From NCBI GenBank assembly GCA_016987375.1, contig PJRA01000493.1, positions 349,852 to 413,851 on the forward strand: a DNA stretch of 64,000 nt, written 5' to 3'. Within the stretch, counting starts at the first letter, position 1. The number at the start of each line of letters is the position of its first letter. Made by a program: the position numbers and the translations under genes. Source of the DNA: Brachionus koreanus (taxonomy: Eukaryota; Rotifera; Eurotatoria; Ploima; Brachionidae). This document shows, one piece after another, positions 23,377 to 36,055 of this stretch. The notes beneath the pieces were generated by a model that had not been told where the DNA came from, made no database searches, and saw only the letters and a list, made by a program, of their open reading frames with translations.

Positions 23377-23455
23377 AGTCTAGGACAAAGCGATCGAGAC
23401 CAATGGATCATTCAAAAATTTCAAAATGAACCTTTTATCTGCTTTGTCCTAGACT
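23377..23455. repeat. 15-bp perfect inverted repeat with 49-nt loop upstream of the AFF gene
   Basis: AGTCTAGGACAAAGC at 23377-23391 is matched exactly by its reverse complement at 23441-23455. The arms are much less AT-rich than the surroundings. It could be an RNA stem-loop in a 5' leader or intron, or the ends of a tiny element; no target-site duplication is visible. Confidence 0.55.
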
Positions 23456-23909
23456 CGAACACGCCAAAATACATATCTATTTCTAATTCGGAAAACCATT
23501 TTTCTAAAAATAGATATAAAAATTAAAATTTTACTTTTTTTTTTTTGTTTGATAAGGCATTTGCAAACAAATCCCTTATTTAAATAAGACCCCCTAAACG
23601 ATCTAAAAAACAAACAAGCCAAGTTCTTTTCCGCTTAAGTTCTATTCAAAATAAAACAAAACTTTGAAAACCAAAAGCATTGTAAAGCTTGTTCTATAAA
23701 TGCTAATTCGTATATGTGCGCGCTTGATATTTCGAAGCATTTTTGAATTAAATTATTGCAGGGAAAATCGTGGCCGAGCTGGTGCTAAATATTTGCTCAG
23801 AAATTTTAGATTTAAGAGTCAGATCGGAACAAACACTGAGGCAAACTAAAGGAACTTTTGTCTAAAAATTTTTCGTTTTTTTGTATGTTGATGTTTTGAA
23901 TTTTTCTTG

Positions 23910-26900
23910 ATGACTAGTACAGCCAACACCAGCACGTCAACAGCCAAATCACTGCAATCTACTCATCGTAATGGACTAAGAGCTAACTGTATTTCCCCGT
24001 TTGATAGTGCCTATGGACTCAATCCGTACGCACACATCACTCAGGGAGTCTCGCAATTCTGTATCATGAACCAGGACACAAACAAACTCGACGAGCACAC
24101 AAACAAATTTCCCCAGCCTTACAAAAAAGAGATTCCAAGTACGGACCCTTTGTCGACAATAGCACGTAAAATGTTCTCGGATAGCAACTCGGTGACTCGC
24201 AATCCGAACCAGCCCAGACATCCTCTTGACAGCGTTCACAAGCCCAAGTCCATTACGCCACCGCTGCCCACATCGCACACCAACATCAAACGGCCTCCCT
24301 CCAGCACCAATTTCACTCATCACATGAGCAAAGAAACTTCGCCAGTCAAAACTAATCTCAAAAAAAATACGTCTAACATTGCATCAAATGGAAATATTAA
24401 CTATGAAAACTACGACTTGGACAAAATATTCGACGTACACTTAAAATTAATCAAATGCTTGTCAATTTAAATAAATTATTATGTTTTTTTAAAGGAAATG
24501 AGCCAAGTCAAACCGCTAATTAAACGGTTCAGAAATATGGCGTCAATAAAGCCGTCTAGTAAACAGTCGATAGCTGATCAAAGTGAAACAGATAATTTAT
24601 CCAATAGCAAAAAATCTCCTATTAATGCGGCCAGGTAAGAATTAATTTTTTTATTTTAGTTTTTATTTTTAAAATAGTCAAACAAAAAAAATAATTTAAA
24701 GGTTTTTATTTGAAGAAAATTTTTTTTTTATTTTGATAATTGAGTTGGCGTGAAAAAAAATTTTTTAGAGTGGATATATAAAATTTTCTGGTCGAGTTGT
24801 CAAGCTAAATTCAATTTAATTTAATTAAAATAGAAAGAAAAGTATTTTTGGGATTCTTTATTATGAAAAAAAAAATATTCGATTTATATTTGAGAAACCA
24901 TTTTGATACTAAAATTGAAAATTAAAAAAAATTAAGATTAATTACAAATTATAAATTAATTTTATATAAATAGAACAAATAAATAAATAAAAAAAAATTA
25001 AATAAATAATTCATAAACGAGATTATTTAAGCTTAATTTGCTTCCTTGTTGAAACTTTTTTTTTAGAATTCAAGCTAAATTAAATGTTATTCAGCACATT
25101 AATTTGTTCAATTAGAAGTAAAATTAAAATAATGATTTTAAGCTATTCTTAATATTTTATGCTAAATAAATAAAATAAATTCATTTTTTCTCCAAAGCTT
25201 ATTCGAAACTTATTAAGTTTTCATCTTTAAAATACAAAAAAAAAAGAAACAACTGATCCAAATATTAATTATTCTATATGAAAAATATATAGAACAAAAT
25301 ATAATTGATCAAGCTTGTTTCTATTTCCCTCAGCTATTCGTAGATAATGTCTGTAAAGTATTGATTGCAAGTAAACGAGGCGTTAACTTGATTTTCAGAA
25401 AATAAAATTCTTTTCAAATATAATTTATAATCCAGTTTTTCTATTTCATTTAACTAATGAGAGATTATTCTCAAATTCAATCGATTGACGTGATTAAATA
25501 GTACTTTAAAAAATGTAAAATTTTTATTATTTTTTTTTATTTATATTTCAAGTAGTCAATAAAAAAAGAAATTTTTGGAAAAAAATTCTAAAATAAACAA
25601 ATAAAGACATCGAAGCAATTTAAATTCAATAAGTAAAATTAAAAAAATACAACTTGGGTATTCAAAAATTTAAGAAATTTAAGAATTTTTTATATTTCAA
25701 AAGTATTCAACATCATTATTAACAGATTGAATCAAATAAATTTGGGTTTTTTTTTTTATTGACTTTTTCCAATCTAAAAAAAAAAAAAAAATTTATTTAT
25801 TAAAAATATTTAGCTAATCTTCAAAATAAAAACAATTATGTTCATACCAATCTATGAGCAAGTAATTTGATTTCTATCTTGTACCGTTTAAGGCTTTTTG
25901 AGCTCAAAACACTCTTCTTCAACTTGGTCTTGGTTAGTCAAATGCCGTCTTCTAAAGAAATGAGCCTATATATACTGAATGAGAAAGAAAGTCGATCTCT
26001 ATAAGCTATTCAATTTTTTCCATTGTTTTTCTTGCTGGGTTTGCGTTATCTCGAATAACAAACCTAGCTTTCGGATGACCAAAGAAGGATATATGAAGGA
26101 TAATTGTTAAGAATAAAATCCTGCATTTATGGCACGACTGTCTGGAATTAGTTCAAAGCATATTATCTCTTGAAAATTCCACCGAACAAACAACATCACC
26201 TTTTTTTTCAAAGCGTCCTCTTTTCACGACTGAGTGAGCTAGTTGTGATGGGTCCAATCATTTATTTCTGATATGATAATTTTGAAAATAGATCTACTTC
26301 TCATCATAAGTAATGATCCATCTGAAAAACCGTTGTTATAGAGGATTTTTAAATAGTTTCCTACATATTTCAATGCATCGTTGAATATCGAAATCTGTTA
26401 AATCATGAGGAACAACTCAACTTAAAGTTTTCATTTTAAAAAATTTATAAGAATTAAATTAGCAAAAAGTAAGACATATCATTTTGAAGAGCATTCAATT
26501 CTGTTTATTTTAAAAATAAATTTAATTTAAAGTTTTAGAATTTCAAGGATGCTAAAATCAAAAATATCCAATCTTTTAAAAAAAAACGCCAAACTTCATG
26601 ACTCCTCTTTTAGAACTCAGCAATTCGCAATTAAAAAGTTCAAGATTTTTAATTGAACTGTGATTTGTTTGAAAACTGGGCGTTTTAAAATTTGCTCTAT
26701 TAGTTTTTCTGAATCGAATAACACAATATAAATAATATTACAATTAAATACAAATATAATTGATTTCTCATTAAAATTTCAATTAAAGTTATTAAGAGAA
26801 ATCTTAGGATTTTCTTTGATAATTTATCCATTTTCTAAAAAATTATAATCAAGATTTTCAGCAAATAAAATTTATATTTTAAAATTTCATTTATATGTGA

Positions 26901-29900
26901 TAAAATTCAAGTTCCCCTCGGGCGTTCTATTGTTAATTGACCCTTAAAATTTTTCTTATATTACATTATTTATTAGCTCATATCATTAAAAAAAAATAAA
27001 GGTCTCAAATTGCCTCTATTTTTTTTTAAAATAAAGTATCAATTATTAAGATTTTTCAAAGGTATCTAAAAAAAATATTTTTTGTTCATAAATTTACGAT
27101 TTTTTACTCAAAAATTATTCAAATAAAATTTTTTATTTTTTTTATTCAAAGGCTAAATGAGCGCAATTTTGAGTTGACCGATGACGAAGAGGATGATAAA
27201 TCTTCTCGTAGAGCAGTGAAGCCGCGAATGAAGCAGAAACCCAAAGCTGAACAAGCCGCCACGAAACCGACGCAAAGTTCGCTCAAAGCAATAAACGACC
27301 TGTTCGACGGAGTTGACACCGAAAGCGAACTAGAGAATGAACGCTCGAACACTATACACAATGTAAAGCCAGTAGAGAACAATTCAGCACCGGTAAAGAA
27401 CGCCTCCTCGTCCGACGAGTCCTCATCGTCCTCGTCCTCGTCATCGTCCGACGACGACTCTTCTTCGTCGGGCTCGTCCTCATCGGACGAAGACGACGAC
27501 TCGTCCAGCTCCTCTTCTTCATCGTCTTCGAGCGACGAAGAGTCGTCCACGTCCTCGAGCGAATCGGCTAAAAAAACCAAAAACCCTAATCCCATCGCCA
27601 ACGAAATACCGCTCACCAACTTTCCAGTAATTAAGCTACCAAATGCACAAAAAGCCATGTTTCCAATTAAAAACTCTCAGCTATCAAGACCGGTTCAAAG
27701 AACTACGCCCGAAGCAAAACAAGTCTTCGAACCGAAGACTGTGCAGATTCCGCCATCGGTCACGCCACCGCCTCCTCCGGTCCAGAACGAACAGCCGCAA
27801 AACGACGAAATGGACGGTAATATCGAAGAAGAAGAAGCCCAAGAGGACTCGAACAACATAACCCTCGAAGGCATAATCGAAAACATTAACTCGCCTAATA
27901 AAAAATCCTCGTCCAAAACAACTTCACCAATACTGCCCGCTACGCCGGACTCTAAACACGAACTAAAGGCTGATCAAACGAACAAAAGCTCATCACAGTC
28001 ATCTTCAATTACATTCACTTTGTCCGATGACGAAATAAGCGACGATTCAAATGCCAGCAATCAAAATGTCAAAAATCTCTACTCGTTTAGTACCGGATTT
28101 GGCGCTAATAAGCCAGCTGAAACTAGCCAAATACCAGAAGACTCTGCAGCAAAATCAGATCTCAACAACAACAACAACAATTCTCTAAATTTAAGCTCAA
28201 ATTTGGACACTTCTAATCTAGACGACACATTGCTAAACGATTCAAAGTCATTGCCGTTCAGTTGTGTTGAGCCGTCCAGTAAACCTTGCCTTAAATTAGA
28301 GCCGACTAAAAACAGCACACCATCGCCAAATCAATTGCAAAATCAGCCATTAAGTGCCGGTTTTGTGCCCAATTTGGTCGATAGACCATCCTCTTTTATG
28401 GATTTGATTGACAAGAGCAATCAAGCATCGACAAATACAACGACAGACCAAATTGCGAATAGCAAAGTAAAGGATGAAAAAGAGATAAAGGATGAAAATG
28501 ACGAAGAGGTTAAGAATATATTTTCGCCAGAGGAGAAAAAAAAACGTTCATTCGAACACAACAGTATTAAAAATAACAATTTAGAGTCAAAAAAAGATAG
28601 TAAAAAGATTAAAGGTGATAAATCAAACGCTGATTTGTTGGATAAATTTGATTTGGAAAAAGGAGATTCGATTAATTTGCTTAAGAAAATAGCTAATGGT
28701 GATTTGACTCGCATACGTCCTGGTTCACCGTTGACTAATCAAATAGTAAATCAGATGAGTTTGGAAGAAAGTGGTCTTATTAATTCGACAAATGGAGCGA
28801 CTAGTTCAAACGTGGCCGATCAAATCCAGTATTCGGCCGACGGTCGACCCAAATTGATAGTCAGTATCGAGCTAGATTTGTTTAAAATACTAAATATGAA
28901 TTTGCCGCCGCCTGAGCAACCGGCCATTGAGCCTCCGAGTGAAAGCGAAAGCAATAAAAAGATTGCTGAAAGGCCAAAGCCAAGAGAGAAAGATAGCCCG
29001 AGAGAAAGGTCCAGAGAGAGATCGAGAGAGAAATCAAGAGAGAAGGACAATTCTAAGTTTCATTACAAGGACTATAAGCGAAGCTCTGTGTCTTCGTCGT
29101 CGTCCAGGGGCAGTGATTATAGAGAGAAATCGTCGCGTGATCGTGACACTAAATCTAGTCGCTCTGAGTCCAGAGCTAAGTCAAGTTCGAGCAAGAACAA
29201 GTCCGAGTCCGACTTGAAAGAGTCGAGAAGGGACAGTACAAGCTATAAAAGCACATCTAATGGTCAGTCGGTTAAGAGAACTAGTATTCTTAACGAGGAT
29301 CAAGATTTGACTAATACATCTAAAAAACAAAAGCTTTCAGCCGAACAAGTTTCGTCAAACTCGGTGAAATCTGCAGTCAAAGCTCAAAATGTGAATAAGT
29401 CGCCAGTGATGGATAAGCAAGTGCGTGAAAGTGATACAAAAGCTCAATTGTCTAAACAAAACGCTAGCAATTTGGTAAAAAATTCCAAAATTGAAAAGAC
29501 AAGTCCGACTAAATTTAGAAAAACTTTCGATTTTCTAAACACGTATGAATTTTGAAATTTATTTTTTTATTTTTATTTTTTGTTAGAGCTTGTTAATTGA
29601 TTTTTATTCACCATACAGCAAAAAGAGTTGAAACAGATCACTCATCAGCTTTAAAAACCTCCATAGCTTTTTTGATTCGAGACCAACATTGATTGATTTT
29701 TTTTAACTGTAAGAAAATTCGACAAGAAATCAAAATTAAATGACACTTAATGGAAAAAATTTATTCTTGTCTTTGAGTTGAATTTTTATTTTATAAAAGT
29801 ATGATCGATTATTCACCTATTTCTAGTACAAAACCAATCATTAAGAAAATTAATTAGTAGATAAAAAAATATAAAAATTAGACAAAATTTTAGAAAAAAA

Positions 29901-31966
29901 ATTCACATTTTACATACTTTTCAAGTACTTTTTTTTGTGGGTCCTCTTTCTCTTAGAGGTTCAAATTGACTGATGAACTTTTTCAAAAGTACCAAAAACA
30001 TTCTTTGAACAATAGATTCTATTGTATTGGAAAGTACAGTTAAATTGTTTGTAAAATAAATATTTGCATGTGATCGGCATTAAGCAAAATCTTCAAAATT
30101 TTTTTTCTGATTTAAATTTTGAAAGTAAGATAAACAAGAAAAATTTTTTTTTTCATTTGAAAAAATATTTTAAGTTTTCTATTTGAATTTTTATTTTCGG
30201 AAAAAAAAATAATACCTTTTTTTTTTGCATTTACCTCAGAAAAAGAATTCATCAATTCAAATAAATTACTTTCTAAGTTTAAAATGTTTGGAGTTTTTCT
30301 CCCTCAACTAAATGATATAGTTAACATTATATTTTAAACGAAATTGAGGAAAATTAAACATAAAACTGGAAAATTTTTTTGTAGCGCATTTTCAGTGATT
30401 TATATACTCATTATAAAAAACGGACAATTTTTATAAAATTAACGTTTCTTTATAAAATTAACTGACTGTGAATAATATTGTTATATTTTATGAGAACTTT
30501 TACTTTTTTTCATTTACCTTGGTAAAAAAAGCAACAACGTTTTCCAGCAGAGAATTAAAAAAAAAAAAACAAATTTTGTACTCAGCTCAGATTTGTGGAA
30601 AAATTAAGAAAACTGTAATTTTACAAAAATTTTATTTAATAGATATAGTCTCTATATTAATTCATAAAATTTTTTACAAAATCTTTAAAATTTTCCGAAA
30701 TTTTGGTGAATATAAATTAACAATTATTTTTTATGTCTAAAATTTAGAAAATTAATTATTTTAGAACATTGGAAGAGCAAGTGTTGCATCAACGAGGTAA
30801 GCAAAAGAAACATGAAGCAGACAACGAAAAAGACAAGCTTAAAAAACCAATATGCTATATGGAAGCAGTGTGCTATTTTAGTCTTTGTTCAATTGCTCAA
30901 TATCGTCTTAAAAAGACCAGTTCGGGTAGTTCTACATCGAACAAATCTTCATTTGATTTGCTCAAAGACACATATGAGTTGTTAAGGTAAGATTTATGGC
31001 TTTCAAGTATATTGAGCAAAGAATTATCGCATTTTTTATTTATTTTTCAGATATCTAAATGAAAAGCTTGTTAAACCAATTGATAACGAAATGTTTATTA
31101 AAAAATTTCGAGTTCTTTCGTAAGTATTTTTTTTCTTTTAATTTATAGGGTTTTTTATATGTAAGGCTTGACTTCTAAATGTTTGACGAAAAGCTAAGCA
31201 TTAATCTGAAAGATTTTGATTTATAAAATATTTTTTATTATCTTTACTTTGAAGAAAGCATTGATTTGCAAATCATTTAGAAATTAAATTAGTTTTTCAT
31301 TAATGAATTGAAGAATTTGAAAAAAATTTTTTTTTAAAGGAATTGGATGGAAGCGTTTATAAACCGGTGGTTATGGTTGATGAGTCTCAAAGAATTGAAT
31401 TTAATTAGAGATATTCTCAAAGATCACTACAGTAAACAGGCCATGGCACAAATGAATCAAACTAATTCTACTGCGCATCAGCAAAATTCGAGTGGCGGAA
31501 CTAAAACGAGTCCAAATGAAATACCACCGCCATCTCCGGCCAGCTCTATTGGTTCATCAGCAGGCTCATCTAATTCAAACAACGGCACACAAAATAATCA
31601 AAACACGCAGCAATCTCAGTCACAAGAATCTTCATCCAATTCCAATCAGCAACCACAGCATATTGGTCTCAGCACTCAAAAATTGACGGCTTATTCCGAG
31701 CGGTATTTTAAACTAACCGAGTACAATTTTAGGAGCCAGAATTTTTGGGACAGCAATGAACATTTGATTAATGACGAAAAATACTTAAGTGGTTGGTTTC
31801 CCATCAATTTTATATAAAAATAAAAAAAATTTAATTGTTTCAATTAGATTTTCGTGATACTATTAAGCAGCAAATTCAACGCGATCTTCACATAGACTCA
31901 CAAGTCGAATTATTCGCTGCGTACATACTGACTGGCTTAGAGTTGTTTAAACTGAATAACTTTTAA
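23910..31966 (+). CDS. AF4/FMR2 (AFF) family protein, Lilliputian-like super elongation complex scaffold
   Basis: Seven exons: 23910-24434, 24495-24634, 27152-29542, 30765-30986, 31051-31119, 31340-31791, 31848-31966; phases agree and give about 1,305 residues, AFF-like in size. Order: an N-terminal polar region with a PYKKEIPSTDPLSTIARKMF segment like the AFF N-terminal homology region; KIFDEMSQVKPLIKRF, resembling the EM-containing AFF motif; ELTDDEEDD then a long Ser/Asp/Glu tract (27405-27565), matching the serine-rich activation region; RPKLIVSIELDLFKILNMNL, matching the conserved AFF segment before the basic region; an Arg/Ser/Lys-rich basic region; and a C-terminal homology domain (HEADNEKDK, CYMEAVCYFSLCSIAQYRL, LLKDTYELLRYLNEKL, ILTGLELFKLNN). 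AFF proteins scaffold P-TEFb and ELL factors in the nucleus. A Gln/Ser/Asn-rich insert interrupts the C-terminal domain. AATAAA lies at 32259-32264. Further 5' exons are possible. Confidence 0.88.
25830..26610 (-). pseudogene. Degenerate mariner (DD34D) transposase in an AFF intron
   Basis: On the minus strand, frames joined across stops read VPHDLTDFDIQRCIEICRKL (near 26410-26350), ITYDEK with the first catalytic Asp region (near 26305), VVKRGRFEKKVMLFVRWNF (near 26245-26180), FELIPDSRAINAGFY, and RRRHLTNQDQVEEECFELK (near 25950-25890). These are hallmark mariner transposase segments in the right order. Many stops and frameshifts make it inactive. Its 5' end (26440-26605) ends in a TGACTC-containing terminus shared with two other copies in this window. 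It sits in the 2.5-kb intron 24635-27151. Confidence 0.85.
26882..26938. repeat. Dispersed repeat, copy 1 (matches 34324-34397)
   Basis: Positions 26890-26913 and 34324-34347 share 24 identical bases (TTTATATGTGATAAAATTCA plus AGTT). After a short unlike spacer they again share TCGGGCGTTCTA(T/C)TGTTAA (26918-26936 and 34379-34397, one mismatch). The spacer is about 4 bp here and about 31 bp in the other copy. Confidence 0.65.
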
Positions 31967-33964
31967 AGAAGAGTTGCCGAAACCAAAACCAAAACAAGCC
32001 AAATAGCTTTTCTTAGTTTTTTTTTTAGATTAATTATTTAAAAAATGTATATTTTTACACAAAAAATCAGCTCGTAATAACATTTAAAAAAATTCCACTT
32101 TCAATTTAGCATGTATTTTAAAAGATACTAAATTTCATTTTCTGCTGCTAAATTTAAAAATAATTTTATTTGTTGTGTTTATTTTTTTTTTATTTTTAAG
32201 GTAACATATGTTTTTAATTATAAAAAAAAAAATGGTACTTAATTTTCTTTATGTATCAAATAAAAAAAAGAAGAGAACAAGAAATAAAATTAATTTTCAC
32301 GCAAATTTTTTTCGTTTAAAAATCTTTATCTATGCTTCTTTATTTCAATAGTCAAATTGATGAAATATTTTTGGTTGATTACAGGTAGCTGGTTTAAGAT
32401 AACAAATAATAAAAAAATACTGTTTTTTCGAGTAAGTCTTACCTTAGATTTTAGTAAAAATCCTGATCGCAAACATTATTTCCTTCTTCTATAAATAAAA
32501 ATTCAATTCATATGCTTATCTTATTATCATATTAGGGGAAAAAAATTTAGTAGCGTTTTTCTCCTGTAGTAACAGACAAATGAAATTTAGTGAGAATTTG
32601 AATTTACTTTTTATTTCAATTTTATAGCAGGTTGAGAGTTAAATTTAAATTTCTAGTATGTGACAAAAAATTTTCGAGCTTTACTTCTTAATCTTAATTT
32701 TCAATTGTATTTTGCTTTTAATGCCTATCAAAATGTAAAGAAAAATATCCAAATAATATCTTATTGCTCGACCAATTTGTTCTTAGAAAAATTAAAATTG
32801 ATCACAGAAGAAAACTTAGCTTTTTTTTAATTTTTCAAAACTTTTATGTTTTTTTTTTCGGGAATTATTATTTATATATGAAGAAAATAATTTGCATAAA
32901 TAAAACAAAATTTTGCTTATTCAAGTTCTCATTACATTTATGTTTATTTATTTTTTTATATCAATCCACTTTAAATCTAATGTTCAATTTTATGTAAGCC
33001 CACGATTTATGAATCTATTTGATTTTTCCTATTGTCTTCTTTGGGATAAATTAGCAACTAAAATTATTAAATGAAAAATTTTTGGTTAAAATTTACATCA
33101 AAGAATTAATTACTTTTTTGTTGTAATTTTCTAGTAATTTGGTTAGAATTAAATTTTTTAAAAAATTAAAAATTTACAGTGAAGTCAAATATTTATTCAA
33201 ACAAGTACTAATTAATTTTCCATCTTTTCTTTTAACATTCAAAGGGCCTGTGAAAATTTGAAACTTTCTTTATTCTCATATATCTAATAAAGAATAAATC
33301 ATATCCTACCAAAACTTTCTGAATCTATTACTATAAATCAATATTTTAAAATAAAATTGTAATTTTGAAAATCTGATAAACGCTCCCAAAGATATAGAGC
33401 ATAAAAAAATATATCAAATTGACACCGATCCTTTGTTTTTTAAATACAAAAAAGAGTAAGTTTAAATAGAAAAGAGTAAAGCTAAACCATAGGACAAGAG
33501 ATGATACATAAACACGTAAAAAATATAAACAAAAGAGTGAAAGAGAGTGACCAGGATTAAAGAGAGAGAAAGAACGAGAGAATAAGAGACTAGTGAAAGT
33601 TTAGCAATAAATAATCTGGATCCAAAACGATCTAAAATAACACTGGCAAGTGTGTTCGGAAGCCTCAAAAGGCAACATAATATTAGGTCAAGTTCTTCAT
33701 GGTATTAAATTTCGGACACAGATGGTCATTAAATTAATTTATAAAAGTCTTTTAAGATGACATTTAAAGGGTAATTATTAAATTAATGCCAAAATAGAAT
33801 ATTTCTGTTAATTTTAATCTCACGAAACTAATGCCAAATATATTTATGCTTTTCTCGTTCGTTTGAATAATTTAATGCCAAAAAAATTAATCATGAAATA
33901 AAAATAAGAAATTGATGACAAAATATTTTATTTCCAAAAAAAAAATTATGAAAATTATGAACAT

Positions 33965-34150
33965 TTAAATTATGCTATTCCAGTATGGTACCCATTTTAA
34001 CAGAAAGATAAAAGAATTCTAGAGAATGTTCAACGAAGAGCTACTAGTTCTATTTCTGGTTTCAAAAATCTAAACTATGGTCAAAGACTTAAGGCTTTAA
34101 ATCTGACCAATCTAACCGAAAGGCGCTTGAGAGGTGTGTAAAGTTAAAAA
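33965..34150 (+). pseudogene. LINE reverse-transcriptase fragment
   Basis: With frame corrections the plus strand reads YAIPVWYPF, then RILENVQRRATSSISGFKNL, NYGQRLKALNLTNLTERRLR. This is the end of a non-LTR reverse transcriptase, equivalent to the piece at 8540-8660 and extending slightly further upstream. A stop follows LRG. The fragment is short and dead. Confidence 0.8.
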
Positions 34151-34323
34151 AACATTGATTACGTAAGAAATCTCTATGTTAAAAGTCTAAGTAGTTTGGG
34201 TAAAAATTTGAGAGTGGATGTAGTCAAAACTCAAACAAGCTTTATTTTTGATACAAGAAAGCCCAGCTAATTTCTCATAAAAATTTCAAATAAAAATAAT
34301 AAATAATTTTTTTTAAAATTCTA

Positions 34324-34397
34324 TTTATATGTGATAAAATTCAAGTTTCAATTTTTCAAAAAAGGGTCTAAAAATTATTCGGGCGTTCTACTGTTAA
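34324..34397. repeat. Dispersed repeat, copy 2 (matches 26890-26936)
   Basis: Carries the 24-base identical block and the GGGCGTTCTA block described for the first copy. It lies about 170 bp downstream of a LINE fragment in the same orientation, so it could be that LINE's 3' tail; this is inference. Confidence 0.6.
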
Positions 34398-35326
34398 AGC
34401 AAAAATAGACAAAAACTTTTATATCTATTTTTTCATATAATCTGCTATCAAATTTTACGCATTTTTTGTTTTCTCATGTGTTGCAATAAATCATTATTCT
34501 TTAATAGATAAGAGAAACCAAATAAAAGATTCAAAAAGTTTGTGCAGACAAAATGTGAAGTACTGCTAAACATTTGCCATTTTTTAAAATTTTTCTGTAG
34601 CAATCGATTTTTGTCACAATTATAACTGAATAAAAATATTTTTAAAAAATACCTCTTATAGACTAAGGATTTTAACAGATATACAATTATTTCAGAAAAT
34701 TTGGATGTGTTTTTAAAGTTTTAAGTAAAAAGCTCAATTCAATTTTAAAGTGAAATATTTTTTTTTTATTTTTTAGTTATAAAAATTAACCTGAATTTAT
34801 GAATTTTAGAATCAAATCAAGTTATTTTTGTAAATTGTCCCTGCAATAACTTGGCAATTTAACAATAATAATTTCTAAATGCATATATGGCTTTGCAGCC
34901 TTACAGTCCAAGTAATAAAAAAGAAAATTTCAAACATTTAATTTTTGTTCCAAAATTCACAAAGAACATTTTGTTTAACCAAAATTTTCTTGTTTTGGTC
35001 AAATTTTCAAGCTAAAAGCATTGGAACTTTTCAAACTTGTGTTCACTGAATTTTTCATTTTATGATTAAAATTCTAATTTAGGAAACCATGATTAAATTT
35101 GAAAATTATTCTTATTTCAAAATTAATAAATTCTTACGAACTAACAATCTTATATTGTTAATTTAACCCTGAAACATATATATATAATTTATATTTGAAA
35201 TAGTAAATTTTAAAATAATAATTTTTGAAAAAGGTGAGCCAAATAAACATAATTATAATTATTCTTTTTTATTCTCCTATTTCCTAAAAAAGAATAAATA
35301 ATTAAAATTTTTTTAATATTTTTTTT

Positions 35327-36055
35327 TTAAAAAACATGTAATATTTTATTAGAAGAAACATGACTTTCAGCACGAGACTTGGCTATATCTGATAACTGTT
35401 TTATGACAAAATTTTTCTGTTCTTCATCAAAATTTTCAATCTCAGATTGCGAGCTGCCTGTTGAAACAGCATCTTCTTTATCACTTTTGTGGCTAACTAA
35501 ATCGGTCAAATCATAATCATTATCATCTTCATTAAGAAAATTGTCATATCCTTCATTCAGATCATAATCAACTGGAGGATCTTAAATCAGAAAAACATTA
35601 GTTATAAAAATTTTAAATTAAAGGTTTTTTTTACCAGAAACATGCTTGAAACTTTTACGGAACAAAACTTGATTGTTATACTGCGATTTGACGATGTCTG
35701 GTTGAGGTTCAGGTAAATATATTGGTCGATTAATTGTTGTTCTTGAAGAGCTCTTCAAGTCATTTTCAGGTGATTTGTTTTTAGCCATTTTGTAGTTTGA
35801 AATGCGAACATTTCCGTTCGGCAAGGAAATAAATTTTGTGTATTCGGTATCTTTAATCTTCTGAAAGCTCTCGTTAGAATTGTATTCATTTAAAGAATCG
35901 TTAAAGATGATTCTAATTTCCAGGTTTGTACCATAGTTGTTTGGTGTTAATCGGCATTCAAGAAAATCATTTCTGGGTGAAATATCAGCAGAGCTGTGAT
36001 TTACTGAGGAGATTGGTATTCTATATCGTTCAAAAGAGTTTCTTGAGTTTTGCAT
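35327..36055 (-). CDS. Unrecognised two-exon protein, 224 residues
   Basis: Exons 36055-35635 and 35580-35327, joined in phase across a 54-nt intron (donor GTAAAAA, acceptor TTTAAG). The start is the only upstream ATG in frame (MQNSRNSFERYRIPISS). The protein is hydrophilic, with a possible beta-rich segment (CRLTPNNYGTNLEIRIIFND), an acidic Asp/Glu/Asn stretch near the second-exon start (NEGYDNFLNEDDNDYD), and a short helical end (EEQKNFVIKQLSDIAKSR). There is no signal peptide, membrane span or known motif. It is on the same strand as the next gene (37082-38133), 1 kb apart. Confidence 0.65.

Larger units (their letters stand above)
17198..23909. other. 6.7-kb gene desert or 5' untranslated/intronic region of the AFF gene
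   Basis: No open frame here resembles a protein family on either strand. The sequence is AT-rich with T and A runs. Two small inverted repeats stand out (19347-19377 and 23377-23455). The stretch 21180-21290 is less AT-rich than its surroundings but has no recognisable content. AFF genes often have long 5' introns, so part of this could be non-coding exon or intron of the gene starting near 23910. Confidence 0.5.
31967..35326. other. 3.4-kb intergenic region with transposon debris
   Basis: Contains the AFF 3' untranslated region to about 32280, a LINE fragment (33965-34150) and one copy of a dispersed repeat (34324-34397). The motif TAATGCCAAA recurs three times within 33780-33900, hinting at decayed local repeats. 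A purine-rich GAGAGA stretch lies at 33535-33600. No gene is supported. Confidence 0.5.

Noticed and set aside
23976..24323. Minus-strand open frame of 115 residues opposite AFF exon 1
   Set aside because: Antisense shadow of the AFF coding exon; no resemblance to any family.
27146..27658. Minus-strand open frame of 170 residues, rich in Asp/Glu/Ser
   Set aside because: Complement of the GC-rich serine tract of the AFF gene; stop codons are rare there for compositional reasons.
33462..33668. Minus-strand open frame with hydrophobic residues
   Set aside because: Reads across a GAGAGA-rich stretch; the Leu/Ser/Phe bias is an artefact of repeat composition.
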